Positions 1 through 5,389 of a stretch of DNA of 6,598 bases are shown here, piece after piece. A program made the translations under genes and the position numbers. The stretch covers positions 1 through 6,598 of the forward strand of contig JAILCT010000193.1 of assembly GCA_024690425.1 (NCBI GenBank), given 5' to 3'. Under the pieces are notes generated by a model. That model worked only from the letters and a program-made list of their open reading frames with translations, was not told where the DNA came from and made no database searches. Every line of letters begins with the position of its first letter. Positions within the stretch are counted from its first letter, which is position 1. This DNA is from Lachnospiraceae bacterium. GTDB lineage: Bacteria > Bacillota_A > Clostridia > Lachnospirales > Lachnospiraceae.

Positions 1-1
1 T

Positions 2-343
2 AAGACTACACCCACGGGTAAGAAGAAAAAGACTTCTGAATCGGGGAACAGTAAGAAAAGAACAAATACGGCAAGCAGGAAAAAAGCTGCTTCTGTTAAA
101 GATGGTGAAAAACCTGCAGCTAAGAAACCGGCAAGGCGGAAGGGAGCGGATAAAACCGAAGGGCCACAGGAAGTAAAGGATATTCCGGCTAAGACAGGAA
201 AAGCAAAAAAAACAGGCCCTTCCGAGTTCAGAAAGAAGTCGGCCGACTGGAAGGATAAGAAGACAATTGAAAAGACCGCTAAGACAGTAAGCTTTACTGA
301 GAGAAAAAAGCAGCTGGCCGAACGGATAAAAAAAGTCACACCT
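2..343 (+). other. Lysine-rich, probably cytoplasmic N-terminal tail of the muramidase
   Basis: This in-frame stretch upstream of the membrane segment encodes about 114 residues of low complexity. Counted to Met365 there are roughly 31 Lys and 7 Arg, with many Ala, Thr and Ser and runs such as KKKK and KKPARRK. The composition resembles the tails of histone H1-like bacterial proteins. It precedes a single hydrophobic segment, so the positive-inside rule places it in the cytoplasm. It could bind nucleic acid or acidic phospholipids, or simply fix topology; the sequence does not decide between these. Confidence 0.75.
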
Positions 344-2509
344 ATACAGTGGGGAATAGCTGCAATGGGAGTGATAATCTTCATAACAGGGATAATGACA
401 ACCGCTGCCTATGCCAACTACCAGGGTGAGGAGAATAAGGCCCTTGCCCTTAAGAGTCTCGGACGATACACGGAGGATGAGAGTTATTCGGCTGTTGCAC
501 AGGAGGTAACGGAGGAGATGATACCCGAAGCGTCCCAGGAGCCCGAACCCGAACAGGCAAGGGCATTGTCCCTGGAGATGTCTTCTGTTGAGAAGGATCT
601 TAAGATAAAGCTTGTGGATGATGAGGATTCACTTGTTAAGGATGTAAGCTGGAGTGTTACCGTTTCCGAAGATAAGGGAGATGATTCGGTATCTGATGAT
701 GGAGAAGTCTATGAGGATGATGATATGGATGGAACCATCTACATCGAGAATATTGCGGCAGGCGATTATTCGGTTACTCTCAATCCAAGCGATTCGCTGG
801 CAGATTATATCCTTCCCAAGGAGAAGCAGCTTGTATCCGTTAAAGCTTCGATAGAATATAAGGTTATCGCCAATATAAAGGACGAGATAAAATCCGAGAA
901 GGAAGTCAATGTAGCACTTGAGGATCCAAACGGAAACCAGGCTGCAGATGTTGAAGTGGCGGCTCCTGCAAACACCGACACAGTGGAGTGGTTTGAATCC
1001 ACCAAGGAAGCAAACGGCGACGAATATGTTGAAGCCACTCCGGATCTGAGCAAGACAGCGGCATCAGCAAAGAAGGATACCGGTTTTCTTGCGGCGCTCA
1101 GGCAGCTTGGTGCAGGAACGAAGTATACAGGGATCAGAAAGACAACTCTCGGGTTTACCCTTCCGGCAGGATATCTTGTAGCAACCGGGGAGGGACAGGA
1201 TACCACATCGATAGTAAACTCGGAGGTTTCGGATAATAATCAGGAGAATATCCAGGAAAATACTAATCCAAACAATACTAATCAAAACAATAATACCGAC
1301 ATAACCGTTACCGAGCCTGAACAAAATATAGTCACGGATGATGTGGTGGTAGAGCCGACGAGCGCCCCTTCGCAGCCTGCGGAAGAGGCATCCCTGTCTA
1401 TATCTGGATCGAGTACGGTGGCTGTTGGATCAAGTGTCAATATAACTGCGACATATAAACCGGATAATTCCACTGTTACGTGGAGTGTAAGTGACAGCTC
1501 GATAGCATCTCTTACGGATAACGGAAGTACCTGTCAGGTAACAGGCGTAAAGGCAGGTGAAGTAACCCTTACGATTTCCTGCTCCAATGGCAAGGAAACG
1601 ACGATGAAGATCACCGTTACCGAAAAGGAAGCACAGTACAGTGATGATGCAAAACTGTATGATGCAAGCAAGAACGCTCTGTATGTTAAGGACGGAGATG
1701 AATACAGACTTGCAACATATGGGGATTACAGAAGCGGCAAGTATTCAACCTATTATAGAAAGCAGGAGAGTTTCCTGTATACGGGCTGGCAGGATATAGA
1801 CGGCCATACTTACTATTATCTGGGCGATCATACATATGTTACCGGTGAACAGATAATTCAGGGTATCAAGTATAATTTCGGTTCTGACGGAACATTATCC
1901 AAGGGTTCGGGAACCCTGGGAATAGATGTATCAAAGTATCAGCCGAGTATAAACTGGGCATCGGTTAAGGCCTCAGGAGTAAGCTACGTTATCATAAGAT
2001 GCGGCTATAGGGGAGCAAGTACCGGCGTACTTATCCAGGACCCTTACTTTACATCGCATATAAAGGGGGCCAAGGCAGCAGGCCTTAAGGTCGGAGTGTA
2101 TTTCTTCACAACCGCCCTTAATGAGACGGAGGCCGTTGAAGAGGCCAGTATGTGCGCGGCCCTGTGCTCGGGATATGGGATCAACTATCCCATATTCATG
2201 GACTGTGAGTCTTCATCACGTCCGGGATATAATGAGCTGTCATCCTCCGAGCGTACTGCGATAATCAAGGCATTCTGCAATACCATTAAATCGGCCGGAT
2301 ATACACCGGGTGTTTATGCCAACAAGACCTGGCTGTCAAGCAAGATGAATACATCATCTTTATCAGGTGCCAAGATATGGCTTGCCCAGTACAATCCGGC
2401 AGGTCCCACGTACTCAGGCCGCTACGACCTGTGGCAGTACACCAGCAAGGGCCATGTTGACGGAATAAGCGGCAACGTGGATATGAACCAAAGCTACCTC
2501 GGGTATTAA
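2..2509 (+). CDS. Membrane-anchored or secreted GH25 muramidase with basic N-terminus, Ig-like domain and wall-binding repeats (5' partial)
   Basis: Predicted peptidoglycan hydrolase (lysozyme, N-acetylmuramidase) acting outside the membrane. The frame is open from base 2 with no in-frame ATG, GTG or TTG before Met365, so the true start lies left of the window. Numbering from Met365, the order is: a 121-residue Lys-rich stretch before it; one hydrophobic segment (bases 344-415) ending in AYA; an acidic region; a beta-rich region (about 78-170) that may be a prealbumin or Cna-B-like fold; an Asn-rich linker (289-312); a BIG2-type Ig domain (about 343-420); an aromatic wall-binding repeat region (about 470-512, GWQDIDG then YNFGSDGTL); and a GH25 domain from 518 to the end. 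GH25 hallmarks are D521 in LGIDVSKYQ, the D-x-E pair D613 and E615 in FMDCE, and the closing NVDMN. RmlC follows after 34 bases. The catalytic assignment is strong; the precise role is inferred. Confidence 0.9.
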   Translation, partial: KTTPTGKKKKTSESGNSKKRTNTASRKKAASVKDGEKPAAKKPARRKGADKTEGPQEVKDIPAKTGKAKKTGPSEFRKKSADWKDKKTIEKTAKTVSFTERKKQLAERIKKVTPIQWGIAAMGVIIFITGIMTTAAYANYQGEENKALALKSLGRYTEDESYSAVAQEVTEEMIPEASQEPEPEQARALSLEMSSVEKDLKIKLVDDEDSLVKDVSWSVTVSEDKGDDSVSDDGEVYEDDDMDGTIYIENIAAGDYSVTLNPSDSLADYILPKEKQLVSVKASIEYKVIANIKDEIKSEKEVNVALEDPNGNQAADVEVAAPANTDTVEWFESTKEANGDEYVEATPDLSKTAASAKKDTGFLAALRQLGAGTKYTGIRKTTLGFTLPAGYLVATGEGQDTTSIVNSEVSDNNQENIQENTNPNNTNQNNNTDITVTEPEQNIVTDDVVVEPTSAPSQPAEEASLSISGSSTVAVGSSVNITATYKPDNSTVTWSVSDSSIASLTDNGSTCQVTGVKAGEVTLTISCSNGKETTMKITVTEKEAQYSDDAKLYDASKNALYVKDGDEYRLATYGDYRSGKYSTYYRKQESFLYTGWQDIDGHTYYYLGDHTYVTGEQIIQGIKYNFGSDGTLSKGSGTLGIDVSKYQPSINWASVKASGVSYVIIRCGYRGASTGVLIQDPYFTSHIKGAKAAGLKVGVYFFTTALNETEAVEEASMCAALCSGYGINYPIFMDCESSSRPGYNELSSSERTAIIKAFCNTIKSAGYTPGVYANKTWLSSKMNTSSLSGAKIWLAQYNPAGPTYSGRYDLWQYTSKGHVDGISGNVDMNQSYLGY
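344..415 (+). other. Transmembrane or signal-anchor segment of the muramidase
   Basis: About 24 mostly apolar residues run from IQWGIAAMG to TTAAYA, directly after a Lys/Arg-rich stretch. This is typical of a type II signal anchor. The end, Ala-Tyr-Ala followed by Asn, also fits a type I signal peptidase site, so the enzyme could be released rather than anchored. Met365 sits inside this helix, which argues strongly against that ATG being the start. Confidence 0.8.
1229..1300 (+). repeat. Asn-rich low-complexity linker inside the muramidase
   Basis: This stretch encodes a linker dominated by Asn, Gln, Glu and Thr, for example NPNNTNQNNNT. The DNA is correspondingly rich in AAT, AAC and CAA codons. 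It separates the N-terminal beta-rich region from the Ig-like, wall-binding and catalytic domains. It is probably a flexible spacer across the wall, and a likely site for length variation between strains. Confidence 0.7.
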
Positions 2510-2530
2510 TATCGAAAGAAAATATAAATC

Positions 2531-2536
2531 AGGGGA
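2531..2536 (+). promoter_or_regulatory. Ribosome binding site of rmlC
   Basis: The purine-rich AGGGGA lies about 7-8 bases before the ATG at 2544. It is a good Shine-Dalgarno match and supports that start. It sits in the 34-base gap after the muramidase stop, which holds no hairpin or T-run that would suggest a terminator. Confidence 0.7.
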
Positions 2537-2543
2537 ATCAATC

Positions 2544-3107
2544 ATGAGCAAGATTAAAGTAGAAACAACTCCTATCGAAGGTCTTAAGGTCATCACCCCC
2601 ACCGTTTTCGGTGATGAGAGAGGCTACTTTATGGAGACCTACAACTACAATGACTTTAAGGAGGCCGGGATAGATCTCGAATTTGTCCAGGACAACCAGT
2701 CGGCTTCTAAAAAGGGAGTCCTTCGAGGCCTTCACTTTCAGAAGGAATTCCCGCAGGATAAGCTTGTGAGAGTGATAAAGGGCGAGGTATTTGATGTTGT
2801 TGTAGACATAAGGGAGGGCTCGAAGACCTACGGCAAGTGGTTTGGTGTAAGGCTTTCGGAAGAGAATAAGAAAATGTTCTTCATACCCAAGAACTTCGCC
2901 CATGGCTTTCTGGTCCTGTCAGACCATGCCGAGTTCGTATATAAGTGTACCGATTTCTATCATCCCGGAGATGAGGGAGGGATAATGTGGAACGATCCCG
3001 ATATCGGAATAGACTGGCCGATCGAAGAAGGATTGGAACTTACGATATCCGATAAGGATAAAAAATGGGGTGGAATCAAGGAGCTTGGAAAGGGCAATAG
3101 GAACTGA
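2544..3107 (+). CDS. rfbC: dTDP-4-dehydrorhamnose 3,5-epimerase
   Basis: Cytoplasmic enzyme for the third step of dTDP-L-rhamnose synthesis: it epimerises C3 and C5 of dTDP-4-keto-6-deoxy-D-glucose, giving the substrate of RmlD. The 187 residues match the usual family length of about 180-190 and form the RmlC cupin core. Visible signatures are VFGDERGYFMETYN near the N-terminus, VLRGLHFQ with catalytic His64, QDKLVRVIKGEVFDV with Lys73, FAHGF at 119-122, FVYKCTDFY with the catalytic-type Tyr133, and WNDPDIGIDWP. Asp170 in TISDKDK fits the Asp partner of the His dyad in characterised RmlC. The start is set by a good Shine-Dalgarno. The stop overlaps the next start as TGATG. RmlA, RmlB and RmlD are not in the window and must be encoded elsewhere. 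All key residues are present, so it is probably active. Confidence 0.96.
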   Translation: MSKIKVETTPIEGLKVITPTVFGDERGYFMETYNYNDFKEAGIDLEFVQDNQSASKKGVLRGLHFQKEFPQDKLVRVIKGEVFDVVVDIREGSKTYGKWFGVRLSEENKKMFFIPKNFAHGFLVLSDHAEFVYKCTDFYHPGDEGGIMWNDPDIGIDWPIEEGLELTISDKDKKWGGIKELGKGNRN

Positions 3108-3109
3108 TG
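3105..3109 (+). promoter_or_regulatory. Stop/start overlap (TGATG) coupling rmlC to the exporter permease
   Basis: The TGA stop of rmlC (3105-3107) shares its A with the ATG of the permease gene (3107-3109). Possible ribosome binding purines lie inside the rmlC end: AAAGGG at 3089-3094 and AGGA at 3099-3102, neither at ideal spacing. The arrangement is typical of translational coupling. Confidence 0.7.
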
Positions 3110-4096
3110 TCCAGAAAGAAGAAGCTGATCACAATAGTATCGGCAGCAGTGCTCTGCTTTAACCTGTATATTATTTTGCATCATAACCCGCTTGATGACA
3201 GAACACAGGAAATAATCAAAAAGATCGTTTCCTGTGTCATTCTTGACGGGTTTTATTTAATTTTTGTCAAGCTCTATGACAGGATAGTGGTCCTGCCTGT
3301 GGAACTATACCAGAACAGGAAGCTGATATGGAAGCTTGCCAAGAATGACTTTAAGACAAAATATGCGGGCTCATATTTCGGGATCTTCTGGGGTTTTGTC
3401 CCGCCGGTGATCACGGTGCTGCTATACTGGTTTGTTTTCGGTGTTGTAATGCCCGGAAGAGCGACGAATATAAAAGGAGATATGGAGATACCATATATCC
3501 TCTGGCTCATAGCCGGCATTGTTCCCTGGTTCTATTTTTCGGAAGCTCTTTCAAGCGGCACCAATGCTTTGCTTGAGTATAATTATCTTGTGAAAAAGGT
3601 TGTGTTCAAGATAAGCATCCTTCCGATCATTAAGATAGTATCGGCTCTTTTTGTCCATCTGTTTTTTGTGGTATTTACGCTCATACTGCTTGCATGTTAC
3701 GGATATTACCCCGACCTGTATACACTGCAGCTTATCTACTATTCGTTCTGTATGTTTATGTTTGTACTGGGACTGTCATATATTACATGTTCCCTTATCG
3801 TCTTCTTCAGGGATCTGGGGCAGATGATATCCATTGCTTTGCAGGTGGGTATCTGGGCCACACCCATACTGTGGAACCTGCATCTTCTTGATAACAAGCC
3901 GGTGATACGCTTTATCATAAAGCTTAATCCCATGACATATGTGGTTGAGGGCTACAGGTCTGCGATATTTGACAAGATGGGATTCTATGAGACTTTCTAC
4001 TCAACCGCATATTTCTGGATACTGACCGCGATAACCTTCGGAGTCGGAGCACTTGTATTTAAACGTTTGAAGATTCACTTCGCAGATGTTTTATAA
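3107..4096 (+). CDS. wzm: ABC-2 type polysaccharide export permease (Wzm/TagG/RgpC family)
   Basis: Integral membrane subunit of an ABC exporter that moves a lipid-linked glycan from the cytoplasmic to the outer face of the membrane, paired with the ATPase encoded 8 bases downstream. Family hallmarks are the amphipathic entry NRKLIWKLAKNDFKTKYAGS (about 69-88), followed by GIFWGFVPPVITVLLYWFVFG, then several hydrophobic segments, FFRDLGQM, and the C-terminal NPMTYVVEGYRSAIF. At 329 residues it is longer than the usual 255-280. The excess is about 65 N-terminal residues holding one or two extra hydrophobic segments (about 7-24 and 40-55). The start overlaps the rmlC stop, and no better in-frame ATG lies near the canonical start. 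The symbol follows the family; the substrate is inferred to contain rhamnose from the neighbouring rmlC. A teichoic acid exporter (TarG) is the main alternative. Confidence 0.92.
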   Translation: MSRKKKLITIVSAAVLCFNLYIILHHNPLDDRTQEIIKKIVSCVILDGFYLIFVKLYDRIVVLPVELYQNRKLIWKLAKNDFKTKYAGSYFGIFWGFVPPVITVLLYWFVFGVVMPGRATNIKGDMEIPYILWLIAGIVPWFYFSEALSSGTNALLEYNYLVKKVVFKISILPIIKIVSALFVHLFFVVFTLILLACYGYYPDLYTLQLIYYSFCMFMFVLGLSYITCSLIVFFRDLGQMISIALQVGIWATPILWNLHLLDNKPVIRFIIKLNPMTYVVEGYRSAIFDKMGFYETFYSTAYFWILTAITFGVGALVFKRLKIHFADVL

Positions 4097-4104
4097 ATAT
4101 AATT

Positions 4105-5388
4105 ATGAAAGAAAATACAGCAATTTCAGTAGAACACCTTACAAAAGTATATAAATTATATGACAGGAACAGGGACCGCTTAAAGGAAGCCCTTCACCTT
4201 CCGGGCAGGATCAATTCCAGGGAGCATTATGCCCTTGACGATGTAAGTATTCAGGTCCATACCGGTGAGACCGTGGGGATAATAGGTACCAACGGATCCG
4301 GTAAGTCCACAATACTTAAGATCATCACGGGGGTTTTAAATCCCACTGCGGGAGAGGTAAAGATAAATGGAAGGATATCTGCCCTTCTTGAACTGGGTGC
4401 CGGCTTTAACATGGAATTTACCGGTATTGAGAATATTTATCTTAACGGAACCATGATCGGCTTTTCGGAAGAAGAGATAGATGCAAGACTTCAGGATATA
4501 CTTGACTTTGCCGATATAGGTGACTTCGTTTATCAGAAGGTTAAGACCTATTCATCGGGTATGTTCGTCAGGCTGGCATTTGCGGTCGCGATCAACATAG
4601 ATCCCGAGATACTGATAGTTGATGAGGCACTGTCTGTCGGGGATGTGTTCTTCCAGAACAAGTGCTACCGCAAGTTTGAAGAGTTCAAAAAGCAGGGGAA
4701 GACCATACTGTTCGTAAGCCATGACCTGTCATCGATAAGCAAGTACTGTGACAGGGTGGTGCTGCTTGAGAGGGGCAAAAAGATCGGGGACGGTCAGCCC
4801 AAGGAAATAATAGATATGTACAAGAAGGTCCTGGTGGGCCAGCTTGATCTGAAAACAGATACGGCAAAGAGCAGTGACCTGAATAAGGGCAGTAAATGGA
4901 AGGACAGGATGCAGCTTAACCCCAACAAGGATGAATACGGGAGCGGGCTTGCCGAATTCGAGGATTTCTGCGCTTATGACAATGCAGGAGAGATAACCAA
5001 TACGATAATAAAGGGTGAGGAGTTTACCGTAAAGGTAAAGGTCAGGTTCTTTGATACCATACAGGACCCCATTATAGCTCTGTCCTTTAAGAACATGCAG
5101 GGTACCGAGATCACCGGTACCAATACCATGTTTGAGAAGATAACCACAGGTACGAAGCACAAGGGGGATGTACTTATCGTTACATTTACCCAGGACATGA
5201 GCCTTCAGGGAGGAGAATACCTGATATCCCTTGGATGCGTCGGATACAGGGAAGGAGAATTTACTGTTTATCACAGGCTTTATGATGTGTTTAACCTGAC
5301 GGTGATCTCTTCAAAGAACACTACGGGATTTTACGATATGGATTCGATAGTTACGGTGAGAAACGAGGATGAAGACAAACAGGGATAA
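4105..5388 (+). CDS. wzt: Polysaccharide ABC exporter ATPase with C-terminal glycan-binding-type domain (Wzt family)
   Basis: Cytoplasmic ATPase that powers glycan export through the adjacent permease. Residues 1-245 form the nucleotide-binding domain: Walker A GTNGSGKST (61-69), the family-specific LLELGAGFNMEFTGIENIYLNG region (94-115), signature YSSGM (149-153), Walker B ILIVDE (169-174) and H-loop His206 in VSHD. All catalytic motifs are intact. A polar linker follows, then a beta-rich domain at about 283-420. Its position and pattern (FTVKVKVRF, LSFKNMQGTEITGTNT, GGEYLISLGC, YHRLYDVFNLTV) match the Wzt C-terminal carbohydrate-binding fold. In E. coli O9a that domain recognises the modified chain end. 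At 427 residues the protein matches two-domain Wzt rather than single-domain ATPases of about 250. There is no clear Shine-Dalgarno; translation probably re-initiates from the permease. The ligand cannot be read from sequence. Confidence 0.94.
   Translation: MKENTAISVEHLTKVYKLYDRNRDRLKEALHLPGRINSREHYALDDVSIQVHTGETVGIIGTNGSGKSTILKIITGVLNPTAGEVKINGRISALLELGAGFNMEFTGIENIYLNGTMIGFSEEEIDARLQDILDFADIGDFVYQKVKTYSSGMFVRLAFAVAINIDPEILIVDEALSVGDVFFQNKCYRKFEEFKKQGKTILFVSHDLSSISKYCDRVVLLERGKKIGDGQPKEIIDMYKKVLVGQLDLKTDTAKSSDLNKGSKWKDRMQLNPNKDEYGSGLAEFEDFCAYDNAGEITNTIIKGEEFTVKVKVRFFDTIQDPIIALSFKNMQGTEITGTNTMFEKITTGTKHKGDVLIVTFTQDMSLQGGEYLISLGCVGYREGEFTVYHRLYDVFNLTVISSKNTTGFYDMDSIVTVRNEDEDKQG
4961..5364 (+). 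other. Wzt C-terminal carbohydrate-binding-type domain
   Basis: The region encoding about residues 286-420 alternates short beta strands with turns, consistent with the immunoglobulin-like beta sandwich of Wzt C-terminal domains. This domain sets substrate specificity in O8/O9a-type exporters and diverges quickly between serotypes. Its presence next to a methyltransferase gene is the main reason to suspect recognition of a modified glycan. Boundaries are estimated by eye. Confidence 0.75.
5381..5385 (+). promoter_or_regulatory. Ribosome binding site of the methyltransferase gene, inside the wzt 3' end
   Basis: AGGGA lies 4 bases before the ATG at 5390, a little closer than ideal. It sits in the last codons of wzt. 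The wzt TAA and the new ATG are separated by a single A, so the two genes are probably translationally coupled. Confidence 0.55.
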
Positions 5389-5389
5389 A

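Noticed and set aside
365..367. ATG as the start of the muramidase gene
   Set aside because: It lies inside the hydrophobic segment, has no Shine-Dalgarno, and the same frame is open and compositionally coherent upstream to the window edge.
2457..2487. TTGACG followed by TATGAA as a promoter for rmlC
   Set aside because: It lies inside the muramidase coding end in conserved GH25 residues. The spacing is about 19 bases and the -10 match is weak.
2510..2543. Terminator between the muramidase gene and rmlC
   Set aside because: The 34 bases contain no inverted repeat or T-run; only the rmlC ribosome binding site is visible.
2538..2903. Minus-strand open frame of 121 codons opposite rmlC
   Set aside because: It lies opposite conserved RmlC catalytic motifs and shows no features of its own.
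4098..4103. Perfect TATAAT (-10 consensus) just before the wzt ATG
   Set aside because: Transcription from it would begin after the ATG at 4105, and the bases 17 upstream (TCACTT) do not resemble a -35 box. It is more likely chance in an A/T-rich junction.
5101..5121. Two GGTACC palindromes 9 bases apart as a hairpin or terminator
   Set aside because: They lie within the wzt coding sequence, have no following T-run, and are explained by Gly-Thr and Gly-Thr-Asn codons.
4729..5274. Minus-strand open frame of 181 codons opposite wzt
   Set aside because: The + strand frame carries clear Wzt sequence. The opposite frame has no recognisable domain or ribosome binding site, so it is a shadow of the real gene.
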